Origin: JAUIAI01 sp049680625
Lineage (GTDB): Bacteria > Pseudomonadota > Gammaproteobacteria > Burkholderiales > Burkholderiaceae_E
Assembly: GCA_049680625.1 (NCBI GenBank)
Contig: JBAUID010000102.1
Span: 61,447-125,446 of the forward strand
DNA: 64,000 nucleotides
Direction: 5' to 3'
Below the pieces are notes generated by a model. The model was not told where the DNA came from, ran no database searches, and was given only the letters and a program-made list of their open reading frames with translations. This document shows positions 51,292 to 60,466 of the stretch, one piece after another (the stretch's first letter is position 1; each line of letters opens with the position of its first letter). The translations under genes and the position numbers were made by a program.

Positions 51292-52418
51292 GAATCCTGC
51301 GAGCCTACTTTGCTCGTGAGACGTTCGCCGCAGTTGCTTTTGTTCTGGCGGGCTTTCTCGCTTTATTCACCTTTTTTGACTTTATCGCCGAGCTTGAGGA
51401 TATCGGGCGGGGTAATTATCAGTTTCAGCATGCCATCGCGTTTGTGCTGCTGAATATGCCGAACCATATTTATGAATTGATGCCGGTTGCTACCTTGATC
51501 GGGACAATTTACGCGCTGGCTCAGTTTGCGTCTAATTCAGAATTCACCGCAATGCGGGCGGCCGGTTTGAGCCGCCGCCGCGCAATGGCAGCGCTGATGC
51601 GGGTTGGCCTGGTGCTGGCCATCCTGACGGCGGTGATCGGCGAGGCCCTGGCCCCGCCGGCTGATCAGCTTGCGCAAGACATTCGCCTGGGTGCGATGGG
51701 TGGTCAGATTACCGGCCAGTTTCGGTCCGGCATCTGGATTCGCGATACTGTCCGCGATGAACAGGGGCAGCCGTTCCGTCAGCGTTTTGTCAATGTAGGG
51801 CAACTCAGTCCGGCCGGTTCGCTGAAAGATGTGCGCATCTACGAGTTCGACAACGACATGCGATTGCTAAGCTTTTTGTGGGCGCCAGCCGGTGGTTTTG
51901 TCGGAATCGACCGCTGGACGCTTAATGATGTGACTGAATTATCGATTAAATCGATTGAAAATGCGGCACCAACCGCAATAAGCGTTAAAAGAACGATGGT
52001 TGGCTCTCGTGACTGGACATCGGAGCTATCCCCCGAGCTATTGCAAATTATCGCTGTCGCTCCGGATCGTATGTCGGCATGGGATCTTGGCCGCTACGTT
52101 GGCCACCTGAAATCCAACAAGCAGGACGCCTTGCGGTACGAACTTGCCCTATGGAAGAAAGCGTCTTACCCGTTCGCGATTCTGGTCATGATGGCGCTCG
52201 CCTTGCCGTTCGCGTATCTGCATACCCGGGCTGGCAGCATCGGCTACAAAGTCTTCGCGGGCATCATGGTTGGTGTAGCGTTCCATTTTTTGAATGGTTT
52301 GTTTTCACATCTCGGTTTGCTCAATACCTGGCCACCATGGCTATCGGTCAGTATTCCCAGTGCCGTTGCCCTGACGATTGCCTTGATAATGCTGTCCCGC
52401 GTGGGTGGAGCGCGCTAA
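51288..52418 (+). CDS. lptG: LPS export ABC transporter permease LptG
   Basis: A 376-residue partner of LptF. It starts MRILRAYFARETF and has the same six-helix and periplasmic layout. The conserved segments are ALAQFASNSEFTAMRAAGLS near 80 and LPFAYLHTRAGSIGYKVFAGI near 305. It works with LptF as the LPS-binding gate. It overlaps lptF, so the pair is translated together. The candidate small RNA promoter begins 78 bases after its stop. Confidence 0.94.
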   Translation: MRILRAYFARETFAAVAFVLAGFLALFTFFDFIAELEDIGRGNYQFQHAIAFVLLNMPNHIYELMPVATLIGTIYALAQFASNSEFTAMRAAGLSRRRAMAALMRVGLVLAILTAVIGEALAPPADQLAQDIRLGAMGGQITGQFRSGIWIRDTVRDEQGQPFRQRFVNVGQLSPAGSLKDVRIYEFDNDMRLLSFLWAPAGGFVGIDRWTLNDVTELSIKSIENAAPTAISVKRTMVGSRDWTSELSPELLQIIAVAPDRMSAWDLGRYVGHLKSNKQDALRYELALWKKASYPFAILVMMALALPFAYLHTRAGSIGYKVFAGIMVGVAFHFLNGLFSHLGLLNTWPPWLSVSIPSAVALTIALIMLSRVGGAR

Positions 52419-52495
52419 GACCACTGGTTACATTGGCAAAGTGTGGCGACAAAAGTGTAAGGTTTGTCGACATACTGTCTAGGACAACAAATTCG

Positions 52496-52524
52496 TTTAC
52501 AGACGATTACGCTTTTCGTACGAT
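52496..52524 (+). promoter_or_regulatory. Sigma70-like promoter of the candidate small RNA
   Basis: TTTACA and TACGAT are separated by exactly 17 bases. Each matches four of six consensus bases. The expected start site is near 52531, where the first hairpin begins. It lies after lptG and points away from it. Confidence 0.5.
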
Positions 52525-52530
52525 CCCCTC

Positions 52531-52623
52531 TCTTGGTGTTACCGCACTGCGGTCACCAGGTATCGAGGAGGAGGAGAGGCAGCTTTGCTGCTATTTTAGA
52601 GGCGCACCTGGTGCGCCTTTTTT
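52531..52623 (+). ncRNA. Candidate small RNA downstream of lptG
   Basis: A stretch of about 93 bases with three predicted hairpins. Hairpin one (52532-52560) pairs CTTGGTG-ACCGCA with TGCGGT-CACCAGG, with a two-T bulge. A purine-rich AGGAGGAGGAGA single strand follows, then hairpin two GCAGC-TTT-GCTGC (52579-52591) and the terminator. A promoter lies just upstream. No open frame is supported. It is not 4.5S, 6S, tmRNA or RNase P RNA by motif. It could instead be the 3' untranslated part of the lptFG transcript. The GGA-rich stretch resembles CsrA-binding or ribosome-binding sequence. Confidence 0.4.
52600..52623 (+). terminator. Rho-independent terminator
   Basis: AGGCGCACC and GGTGCGCCT form a near-perfect stem around one base, so the real loop opens to a few bases. 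Six T follow. It ends the plus-strand transcript from lptG or the candidate RNA. Confidence 0.85.
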
Positions 52624-52686
52624 CTTTCGTGCGGACGATTGAGCCGACGATTTGTGCAACCACATTGCCGGATCAGGTGCACGGCG

Positions 52687-53166
52687 CTAAGGCTTACGAG
52701 CCAGCAGCCAGATGATCACAAAAACAAAGCAGAGAATCGTCAGCAGCAAGTCTTTGGTTGTTTCCTGTTGCGAATTTCGTTGGATCATTTCATCCTGGCC
52801 AGTAAGCCCTGCCAGGTTAAACCGGTAGCTTGAGGCGCCTCGTAGCAGGCTGTCACGCTGCCCCCAATTCAAGTTCCCACCAGTTCTATCCGCCCGGCTG
52901 ATGGCTTCCAGGCGCTCTTTGCGCGCCTGTTCAGCGACTTGCAGCAGGGCGAGGCTATAAAGCATTGAACGATGCTCGGGGTAACGCATCAATTCAAGTT
53001 CGCGGGCTAGCTGGGTTTCGAACGAGTCGCCGAGCCATTGTTCAGCAGACACATACAGGATCGCCTTGAACGGATAGGCGGCTGGCAACCGTGCCAGACC
53101 AAGTACCAGCAAAACCGTGATCAGCATCGACCCGGCGACAATTGATATTTTCCTGGCAAACGACAT
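52687..53166 (-). CDS. Small membrane protein of unknown function
   Basis: A 159-residue protein with one N-terminal membrane helix (IVAGSMLITVLLVLGLA) and one C-terminal helix (LLLTILCFVFVIIWLLA). A charged helical region of about 95 residues lies between, probably on the periplasmic side. I recognise no family. GGAGGCGGG precedes the ATG at good spacing, so it is likely a real gene. It has no operon partner; the nearest minus-strand gene, an ABC ATPase, ends 177 bases upstream. Confidence 0.65.
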   Translation of the reverse strand: MSFARKISIVAGSMLITVLLVLGLARLPAAYPFKAILYVSAEQWLGDSFETQLARELELMRYPEHRSMLYSLALLQVAEQARKERLEAISRADRTGGNLNWGQRDSLLRGASSYRFNLAGLTGQDEMIQRNSQQETTKDLLLTILCFVFVIIWLLARKP

Positions 53167-53343
53167 CCCGCCTCCTCAACCCGTGACTATAAGTAGGGGT
53201 TGCGAATGCAGGGTTGAAATGTGTCACTGTTTTTGAAGTGGGCTGCACAAACCGGGGGAGGGCGCTGGTCGGTCGTAAAACGCTTCGACGCTCTTGTTGA
53301 GAAAATTGTCAGTGCCGGCCTGCCAAATAATCAGGCGGCTTGG

Positions 53344-54369
53344 TCAGGCGTCAGTGTCCAGCAGGTGGCAGGAAGCAGACTGTTCCAAATTGAGTCTGCG
53401 CAACCGAGGAGGCTCGTGGGAACAGCGTTCAATGGCAACAGTGCAGCGTGGGTGAAAATGGCAGCCGGCAGGCGGGTTCAACGGTGACGGAATTTCGCCT
53501 TGTATCGGCGTATACCGTTGCTTGCGCTGATCCAGCCGTGGCACTTGTTCCAGCAAAGCCCGTGCATACGGATGGGCAGGTCCGTCGAATAATCGCTCAG
53601 CAGTGGACGACTCGACAACCCGGCCCAGGTACATGACCATCACCCGGTCGGCGATATGTTTTACAACCGACAAATCGTGGCTGATAAACAGATAAGTCAG
53701 ATCAAATTCGTTCTTTAAGTCCATGAACAAGTTAATTACCTGCGCCTGAATGGATACATCCAGGGCCGCAATGGCTTCGTCGCAGACCAGAAATCGGGGC
53801 TTTACCGCGAGCGCGCGCGCAATGCCGATTCGCTGACGTTGGCCGCCGGAAAACTGGTGCGGGTAACGGCGTCGCATTGAACCGTCCAGTCCAACTTTCT
53901 CGAGAATGTCCGCGACATAGTCAGCGCGTTCGTTGCGCTTGATCAGGCCATGAAAAATAGGTGCTTCGCCAACGATGTCTTCAACCCGCTTTCGGGGGTT
54001 AAGACTGGCGAACGGGTCCTGAAAAATCATTTGCACGGCCAGGGTGGCCGCAACCTGGTCGGCCCCGGTCAGTTGACTGGTTTGCCTGCCTTCAAACAGT
54101 ACGTCACCCGAGGACGGGGGCAATATTCCGGCAATCATTCGGCCCAGAGTCGATTTGCCGCAGCCCGACTCACCGACCAGGCCAACAACTTCGCCCGGCA
54201 TGATGGCCATGTCGACGCGATCGACTGCGTGGACCACTTCTTCTTTGATTGATGAGCCCAGGCGCGACGCAATTTTTCCGGCCAGGTCGAGCCGTTTGAT
54301 GAATTGCCGCGAGCCGTCTCTGACCTCGATGATCGGCTGAGCAACCGATTCGGCTGCCGGGGCCGTCAT
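53344..54369 (-). CDS. Peptide ABC transporter ATPase, DppF/OppF type
   Basis: A 341-residue ATPase. Walker A is GESGCGKST near residue 66, the signature FSGGQRQRIGIARAL, and Walker B FLVCDEAIAALD with Ala where Pro-Thr is usual (IAALD for PTSALD). The C-terminal domain has the oligopeptide transporter cysteine-type ending PAGCHFHPRC. Together with DppD-like ATPase it powers uptake of dipeptides or related molecules. It ends the five-gene operon and overlaps the other ATPase gene by four bases. Confidence 0.92.
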   Translation of the reverse strand: MTAPAAESVAQPIIEVRDGSRQFIKRLDLAGKIASRLGSSIKEEVVHAVDRVDMAIMPGEVVGLVGESGCGKSTLGRMIAGILPPSSGDVLFEGRQTSQLTGADQVAATLAVQMIFQDPFASLNPRKRVEDIVGEAPIFHGLIKRNERADYVADILEKVGLDGSMRRRYPHQFSGGQRQRIGIARALAVKPRFLVCDEAIAALDVSIQAQVINLFMDLKNEFDLTYLFISHDLSVVKHIADRVMVMYLGRVVESSTAERLFDGPAHPYARALLEQVPRLDQRKQRYTPIQGEIPSPLNPPAGCHFHPRCTVAIERCSHEPPRLRRLNLEQSASCHLLDTDA

Positions 54370-55373
54370 GAGTTCACCCCAACGGTAACCGGGGCAGGGT
54401 TATGGCAGCGAAGCGTGCGCTCGGTTGTGGGTGACGACAACTGTGGAGACTGAGCGCAGGCGTCAACCGCGCGATTGCATCGCGTGCGAAAACTGCACTC
54501 TTCAGCCAGATTGATCAGACTGGGGGTAAGCCCGGGAATCTGCGGCAGGCGTTCGCCGCGCGGATGTGCTGATGGCACAGAGCCAAGCAATCCAACTGTA
54601 TACGGATGCATCGGCTGATCAATGATTTCGTCGGTTCGACCGCTTTCCACCAGCTTGCCTGCGTACATCACGGCAATACGGTCGGCCAGGCCGGCAACCA
54701 CGGCCAGATCGTGGGTAATCCAGATCATCGCCGTACCGGTATTACGACACAGCGCCTGGACTTCAAACAAAATCTGGGCCTGGATGGTGACATCAAGCGC
54801 TGTTGTTGGTTCATCGGCAATGATCAGGTCAGGCTCATTGAGCAGGGCAATGGCGATAGCGACCCGTTGCCGCATCCCACCCGACAGCTGATGTGGGTAG
54901 TTTTTTAAACGCGATTCTGGTGATGGAATCCCGACCTGACCCAGTGCCTGACGGGCGCGGTCCATGGCCGCCGCTTTGCTGACCTGGTGATGAGCATGGA
55001 TTGCCTCAACCATCTGGGTGTCAATGCGCAGCACCGGGTTTAAGGTCATCATCGGGTCCTGGAAAATCATTGCGATCCGATTGCCTCGTAGCGCCCGCAG
55101 CGAGTCGTCAGACTGTCCAACCAGTTCCTCACCCTTAAATCGGATTGAGCCGCCGACAACTTTGCCGGGTGGATCTACCAGGCCAATAATCGAAAATCCG
55201 GTCACTGATTTACCAGACCCCGACTCCCCAACCAGGCCAACAATCTCGCCGGCACTCACCTGCAGGTTGACCCCGTCAACTGCTTTGACGACGCCCGCAC
55301 GGGTGTCAAAGTGAGTTTGCAAATTGGACACGACCAGGGTTGGTTCACCAGAGTCTGGTTTTTGTTGCGTCAT
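54366..55373 (-). CDS. Peptide ABC transporter ATPase, DppD/OppD type
   Basis: A 335-residue ATPase starting at MTQQKPDSG. Walker A is GESGSGKSV near residue 47, LSGGMRQRVAIAIAL is the signature, and LIIADEPTTALD is Walker B. The C-terminal domain has the cysteine-rich ECSFRTRCNRA. The upstream in-frame ATG at 55421 lies inside the permease gene and is not preferred. The pair with the other ATPase forms the heterodimer used by Dpp/Opp systems. Confidence 0.92.
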   Translation of the reverse strand: MTQQKPDSGEPTLVVSNLQTHFDTRAGVVKAVDGVNLQVSAGEIVGLVGESGSGKSVTGFSIIGLVDPPGKVVGGSIRFKGEELVGQSDDSLRALRGNRIAMIFQDPMMTLNPVLRIDTQMVEAIHAHHQVSKAAAMDRARQALGQVGIPSPESRLKNYPHQLSGGMRQRVAIAIALLNEPDLIIADEPTTALDVTIQAQILFEVQALCRNTGTAMIWITHDLAVVAGLADRIAVMYAGKLVESGRTDEIIDQPMHPYTVGLLGSVPSAHPRGERLPQIPGLTPSLINLAEECSFRTRCNRAVDACAQSPQLSSPTTERTLRCHNPAPVTVGVNS

Positions 55374-55377
55374 AAGG

Positions 55378-56310
55378 CTACCGGGATAAACGTGGGTTAA
55401 GTACGTCACGCAACTGATCACCCACCAGGTTAATGCTCACAATGGTCGCCAGCAGGGCCAGCCCGGGAAACACGCTGATCCAGTACTTGCCTGACAACAC
55501 GTATTCGAATCCGTTGGAGATCAGCACGCCAAGCGATGGCTCGGTCTGGGGCAGGCCAACACCGAGAAACGACAGCGTCGCTTCAAGTGAGATGGCATGC
55601 GCGGTTTGCACTGTGCCAACCACAATCAGGGGTGCGAGGCAGTTCGGCAGGATATGGCTGAACATGACGCGAGCGCTCGATAAACCAAGGCAGTTAGCGG
55701 CTTCGACGTATTCACGGCGGTTTTCGACCAGGGCTGATGCCCGAACCGTACGGGCGTAATACGCCCATTGGACAACGACAAGGGCAAATATAATTTTGTC
55801 CGTGCCTTTGCCGAGAACCGCAATCAGCATCAAGGCAATGAGCGCGGCGGGAAACGACAGCTGCATATCGACAATACGCATGATCAGGTTGTCGGCCCGA
55901 CCGCCAAGATGGGCTGCGAGCAGACCAACAGCCATACCAACCAACAATGCCAGGACACCTGACATTAAGCCGACCGTCAGCGAAATACGTAATCCGTACA
56001 AAATGGCCGAATACAAATCGCGCCCCGCGCCATCAGAGCCAAGCCACATCGTATAACCGGAGTAAGACTCACCACCGGGGGGCTGGCGTCCGTCCAGAAT
56101 ATCCACCTGTGCGAGGTCGTAAGGATTTTGCGGCGTGATCCATGGTGCAATCAGCGCCAGGATGACGATCATCAGCAAGCACACTAAAGCAGCGGTTGCG
56201 AGTCGGTTTTCAAAGAATTGACTCCAGAATCGGCGCCAGGGGGTTTCGACTTTGACCTCAGTGACCGTTTCTTCGATGTCGATTGCGCCGGTTGCTGTAC
56301 TGGTGCTCAT
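55378..56310 (-). CDS. Peptide ABC transporter permease, DppC type
   Basis: A 310-residue permease. It has an N-terminal membrane helix, a periplasmic linker (GYTMWLGSDGAGRDLYSAILYG) and five further helices. The ATPase contact (EAA) loop is ALVENRREYVEAANCLGLSSARVMFSHILPN, seen in the EAANCLGLSS segment. It pairs with the DppB-like protein. It overlaps its neighbour by four bases. Confidence 0.92.
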   Translation of the reverse strand: MSTSTATGAIDIEETVTEVKVETPWRRFWSQFFENRLATAALVCLLMIVILALIAPWITPQNPYDLAQVDILDGRQPPGGESYSGYTMWLGSDGAGRDLYSAILYGLRISLTVGLMSGVLALLVGMAVGLLAAHLGGRADNLIMRIVDMQLSFPAALIALMLIAVLGKGTDKIIFALVVVQWAYYARTVRASALVENRREYVEAANCLGLSSARVMFSHILPNCLAPLIVVGTVQTAHAISLEATLSFLGVGLPQTEPSLGVLISNGFEYVLSGKYWISVFPGLALLATIVSINLVGDQLRDVLNPRLSR

Positions 56311-57284
56311 TGGCCTGCATCCTGCAAACGAACCCTTGGGTCGAGGACTGAATAGACCAGGTCGACAATCAGATTAATCACGATAAAGAGCAAAACGATC
56401 ACCATCAGGTAGGCAACAATGACCGGCCGATCCAGGTCAAGAATGGATTCAATTAGCAAGTGCCCCATGCCGGGCCATGCAAAAATAGTTTCGGTCACAA
56501 CAGAAAACGCAACCAGTGAACCAAATTCGAGCCCCAAAACCGTAACCACTGGTATCAGTATGTTCTTCAGCAGGTGTACACCAATGACGCGGCCGGCGCC
56601 CAGACCTTTGGCCCTGGCGAACTTGATGTAGTCCTGCAAAGCGGCTTCGCGAACCCCGGCCCGGGTCAGACGAATTATCAGTGAAATATTCAGCAAGGCC
56701 AGATTCAAAGCCGGCAGTAATATATGGCGCAGGCCATCGACGGTGAATATGCTCGATTCGATGCCCATAAAAGTGCCGAGGTCGCCACGGCCGGTAGCCG
56801 GCACCCAGCCAAGCATCACTGCAAAAACCATAATCATCATGATGCCAACCCAGAAAGTTGGCAACGAAAAGCCAACAATTGAGCCGGCCATTATCGTTTT
56901 CGAAAACCAGCTCTCGGGCCTGAGCCCCGCGTACAAACCCAGCGGAATACCCAGCACAATGGACATTAACAATGACACCAGGGCCAGTTCGAGGGTCGCC
57001 GGCATGCGGGCCAGAATTTCGGTTAGCGCAGGGGTTCCAAGGCGAAACGAATTGCCCAGGTCGCCCTGGAGTGCGCCTTTCAGAAACAACCAGTATTGAA
57101 CTGGAACGGGTTTGTCCAGGCCAAATTGTTTGACAACCCGTTCGATTTCTTCCTGGTCAGCATCGGGGCTGACCAGGCTGTCGACGGGGTCGCCGACAAC
57201 GCTGACACCAATAAAAACAATCAGTGACATGGCTGCCACAACGGCCAGGCTTTGCAACAGGCGGCGGATAATAAATACGGACAT
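56307..57284 (-). CDS. Peptide ABC transporter permease, DppB type
   Basis: A 325-residue permease. It begins with a membrane helix and the family segment FIIRRLLQSLAVV. The loop contacting the ATPase is QDYIKFARAKGLGAGRVIGVHLLKN, seen as FARAKGLG. C-terminal membrane helices end with VDLVYSVLDPRVR, typical for DppB/OppB. It follows the binding-protein gene after a stem-loop and overlaps DppC by four bases. Confidence 0.93.
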   Translation of the reverse strand: MSVFIIRRLLQSLAVVAAMSLIVFIGVSVVGDPVDSLVSPDADQEEIERVVKQFGLDKPVPVQYWLFLKGALQGDLGNSFRLGTPALTEILARMPATLELALVSLLMSIVLGIPLGLYAGLRPESWFSKTIMAGSIVGFSLPTFWVGIMMIMVFAVMLGWVPATGRGDLGTFMGIESSIFTVDGLRHILLPALNLALLNISLIIRLTRAGVREAALQDYIKFARAKGLGAGRVIGVHLLKNILIPVVTVLGLEFGSLVAFSVVTETIFAWPGMGHLLIESILDLDRPVIVAYLMVIVLLFIVINLIVDLVYSVLDPRVRLQDAGQ

Positions 57285-57321
57285 TAATGCGGGCTAATAC
57301 TTTCCGGTACGTGCGATTCGG

Positions 57322-57350
57322 AGCCACCGGCAAGCAATTTGCCGGTGGCT
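57322..57350 (-). promoter_or_regulatory. Intercistronic stem-loop in the peptide transporter operon
   Basis: Perfect 12-base arms (AGCCACCGGCAA and its complement) flank a five-base loop, GCAAT on plus. There is no T-run on the minus strand. It lies between the binding protein and first permease. Such hairpins usually protect the upstream mRNA, giving more binding protein than permease. Confidence 0.8.
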
Positions 57351-57396
57351 AAGGTGACAATTCAGTAGTACCGCACTTCAAACTTGAGCAGCAGTA

Positions 57397-58998
57397 CTAC
57401 TTGACCTTCCTGACGGAGTGGGCCTGTGTCCACTCATCGGTACGTGCTTCGTACGTAAGCCCTTTTTTCGAGGCCCAGGCATTGACCTGATAGTGCAACG
57501 GAATGATTGCTGCTTTATCAATGGCTAACTCAGTTGCGTGTGCCAGGAGAGCTGCCCGCTCATCGTCGTTGACATTGGCTAATGCTGCCACGATCAGTTT
57601 GTCGATTTCCGGGTCAGAGTGGCGGCCGCGGTTGGCTGTACCCATTCCCTTTGACTTGTCGTAAGTGGCAATCAGCGAGCGAAGCGGTGATGATGCTTCA
57701 CCCGAACCGGCTCCCCAGCCCGCCAGGTACAAAGAAAACTCGGGCAGATTGTCTTTGCCTCCGCTTGATGCGCGTTTAAAGAATACCGACCGTGGCAGGG
57801 TCTCTACCTGGGTTTCGATACCTAGTCGGGTAAACATCTGGGCGAGGGCTTCGACAATTTTGGCATCATTGATGTAGCGATCGTTGGGGCCGTGAATAGT
57901 CATTTTCCAGCCGTCTGGATAACCCGCTTCAGCTAGCAGCGCTTTGGCTTTCTTCAGGTCAAATTCAACCGGCTTTAACTTGTCAGACACACCAAAAAAA
58001 CCTTGCGGCAGCAGTTGTCCGGCGGCAATCGCCTGGCCTTCCATCACGCGCTCAACAATTGCAGGCCGATTAATTGCCATCGACAATGCCTGACGCACCT
58101 TTGTGTTGAGCAGCGGATTCTTGATTGGCTTACCGTCGTTGCCGGTAATAAACGGGGAGTCTTCACGGAACTGATCCATATGGATATAGATCACCCGGTT
58201 GGAGATGCCCTCGCTCACCGTGAGTTTGCTGTTCTTTTTGACCGATTTGACATCGGTTGTAGGCACTGCGTTGATCATGTCGACGTCACCGGCAAGCAAG
58301 GCCGCCAGGCGAGCTGGGGCTGACTTGATTGGCTTGAACACAACCCTGGAGAACTCGGGCTTTTTGCCCCAGTAGCTATCATTGCGGTCAAGCACAATAC
58401 GGTCGGCGGGAACGTATTCGGCGAACTTCCATGGACCGGTACCAACTGCTGCCTCGCCGCTGTTAAATTGAGCGGTTGTAGATGGGCAGCCCTTGGTATC
58501 AGAGACAATCATGATGGTGGAAACGTCATTGCCCATTAACGGGTAGGGCTTGGCAGTTTTAATCCGGACCGTATAGTCGTCAACTTTCTCTACCGTCTTA
58601 CCCTTGGAATACAAGGCGAAGCTACCGGGAGAATTTGGCACATTCGGCACGCGTTCGAAGCTACATACGACGTCATCCGCATTGAAGTCAGATCCGTCGT
58701 GAAATTTCACACCCTGGCGCAACTTAAACTCCCAGGTCAGCGGGTCAATCGGCTTCCATGATTCAGCCAGCGCGGGAATCAGTTCCTGCTTAGAGCCCTG
58801 GTTGATCAGACCGTCAAAAATGTGACGACCAATCTGGCTGTTTGGGGTCAGGTTGTGAAAGTGGGGGTCGATCGATGTCGCTTCTGACGACAGGCCGATG
58901 GTGATGGTTTCCGCTTGCGCTGTGGCTGCGGTTGTCAGGGTGACAGCGGTCACAGCCGCAAATGCGGCTGCTGCCAACACAGTGCTTCTTTGTCTCAT
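57397..58998 (-). CDS. Peptide ABC transporter substrate-binding protein (family 5)
   Basis: A 533-residue protein. A signal peptide ends near residue 28 (ATAQAE). The mature domain begins with EATSIDPHFHNLTPNSQIGRHIFDGL-type sequence and has the family 5 hallmark LAESWKPIDPLTWEFKLRQGVKFHDG, seen as LRQGVKFHDGSDFNADDV. It captures peptides, nickel or other small molecules in the periplasm for the permeases. It is the first gene of the operon, before the DppBCDF genes. The ligand is unknown. Confidence 0.92.
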   Translation of the reverse strand: MRQRSTVLAAAAFAAVTAVTLTTAATAQAETITIGLSSEATSIDPHFHNLTPNSQIGRHIFDGLINQGSKQELIPALAESWKPIDPLTWEFKLRQGVKFHDGSDFNADDVVCSFERVPNVPNSPGSFALYSKGKTVEKVDDYTVRIKTAKPYPLMGNDVSTIMIVSDTKGCPSTTAQFNSGEAAVGTGPWKFAEYVPADRIVLDRNDSYWGKKPEFSRVVFKPIKSAPARLAALLAGDVDMINAVPTTDVKSVKKNSKLTVSEGISNRVIYIHMDQFREDSPFITGNDGKPIKNPLLNTKVRQALSMAINRPAIVERVMEGQAIAAGQLLPQGFFGVSDKLKPVEFDLKKAKALLAEAGYPDGWKMTIHGPNDRYINDAKIVEALAQMFTRLGIETQVETLPRSVFFKRASSGGKDNLPEFSLYLAGWGAGSGEASSPLRSLIATYDKSKGMGTANRGRHSDPEIDKLIVAALANVNDDERAALLAHATELAIDKAAIIPLHYQVNAWASKKGLTYEARTDEWTQAHSVRKVK

Positions 58999-59152
58999 AA
59001 ATCCTCCTCGAAATACTAAGATGTGCGGCGTATAGTGCCACGGTTAGCAAAAATTCGTACCGATTCTGAGAATTATCCACTTTACGTGCACCATGAATAA
59101 GCCTGGGCTCAAAACCCGGGGCTAATACCAGAGAATACTTGCAGGAGACGAA

Positions 59153-60115
59153 ATGCCGAGCCCCGACACCCCGAACGAATATCCACTCGAGATTCAGCCG
59201 CCCGACATCTCTCAATGGGCGCCAGGTAACACCGGCATTCCTTACGTCTGGTCGTTCGCGGCGCAGGCTCCCGGGCCCCACGTGATGGTGACGGCTGTTG
59301 TTCATGGCAACGAATTGTGCGGTGCGATAGTCATTGATCACCTGCTCAAGGCCGGGGTTCAACCCGCGCGCGGCACGTTGTCACTTGGCTTTATGAACGT
59401 TGCGGCGTTTCTTTCTTACGATCCCGCGCGTCCAAATACTTCACGCTTTGTCGACGAAGACTTCAACCGTCTCTGGGCAGAAGCTGTACTCGATGGCCCG
59501 GGCGCCAGCGTCGAACTAATCCGGGCACGTGAAGTGCGCCCGATCATCCACGAAGTCGATCTTTTACTCGACATCCATTCAATGCAGCATGCGGCTATTC
59601 CACTCATGATGGCCGGCCCGGTTGCCAAGGGGAGGGCTCTGGCTCGCCAGGTGGGCACACCGCAAACCATCATTACTGATGCCGGTCATCCACAGGGCAA
59701 GCGGATGCGGGACTACACCCCGTTCATTGATGTCGAAAGCAAGCGAAACAGTTTGCTCGTTGAGTGCGGTCAACACTGGGCCGCAAGCTCCGCCACCATG
59801 GCAATGGACAGTACGCTGCGCTTCCTGCGGGTGACCGGTGTTGTTGATAACAATTTTATGGCTGATGTGGGTGCCGGGGTTTTACCGCCAAACGATTGCT
59901 TTGAGGTTACTGATGTCATCACGATTCAGTCCGAGAGCTTTCGTTTTTCCCAGGAGTTTCACGGTGGGGAGGTGCTGGCGGAAAAGGGAAGCGTGATTGC
60001 TCATGACGGTGGCCAGGCAGTTGTTACTCCGCACGATAATTGCCTGTTGATAATGCCGACCAGGCGAATCGCTCCCGGGCAAACCGCTGTGCGGCTGGCC
60101 CGCCGGGTCGACTGA
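59153..60115 (+). CDS. Succinylglutamate desuccinylase/aspartoacylase family (M14) protein
   Basis: A 320-residue zinc enzyme. The first zinc ligands are HGNE in VVHGNELCG (near residue 50), the third in LLDIHSMQ (near 143). A DEDFNRLW segment follows the first pair. The C-terminal domain is a small beta part. The family removes acyl groups from N-acyl amino acids or polyamines. The divergent peptide ABC operon suggests an N-acyl or peptide substrate. GGAGA precedes the ATG by five bases. Confidence 0.85.
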   Translation: MPSPDTPNEYPLEIQPPDISQWAPGNTGIPYVWSFAAQAPGPHVMVTAVVHGNELCGAIVIDHLLKAGVQPARGTLSLGFMNVAAFLSYDPARPNTSRFVDEDFNRLWAEAVLDGPGASVELIRAREVRPIIHEVDLLLDIHSMQHAAIPLMMAGPVAKGRALARQVGTPQTIITDAGHPQGKRMRDYTPFIDVESKRNSLLVECGQHWAASSATMAMDSTLRFLRVTGVVDNNFMADVGAGVLPPNDCFEVTDVITIQSESFRFSQEFHGGEVLAEKGSVIAHDGGQAVVTPHDNCLLIMPTRRIAPGQTAVRLARRVD

Positions 60116-60466
60116 AAAAATTTTTCACATCAACGCAGGCGTTTAGCCCCGCACGCATTACACCCCGCATTACAACCGTATGAGCTGCATACATGGAGTC
60201 CTGTGATAGTGCACGGATCCGGTCACGATAACGGCCAATTCTGTAAGACTTGATGGTGATTAATACGTCAGTATCAGGATCGTTCAAGCTTGAACATTCG
60301 CAGCTATACCAGCCTTGTGGCCGTGGGTTGCCGATGGCCAATTTCTTGTGCACAGCTTGTTAACTGTCGCGCTGGCAGCGGATCAGCGGCGGGTAACCGG
60401 CACACTGCTTCCTGATGGTTCCTTCCAATGCGCGTGTGAGCATTTATTGCGGGTCAAATTGTCCTA
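60116..60466. other. 351-base interval with a palindrome, no supported gene
   Basis: The interval holds a perfect 14-base palindrome, GTTCAAGCTTGAAC (60282-60295), an operator candidate, 171 bases before the carrier gene. A TGAAAAAATTTTTCA sequence overlaps the previous stop. A minus-strand frame of about 78 codons here lacks a recognisable product or ribosome site. No promoter is clear. Confidence 0.4.

Noticed and set aside
52531..52623. Signal recognition particle RNA
   Set aside because: The conserved tetraloop region with GGTCAGGTCCGGAAGG-type core is absent; only a few bases near ACCAGGT agree.
60024..60353. Minus-strand 109-codon frame
   Set aside because: Part is antisense to the deacylase gene; no ribosome site or family match supports it.
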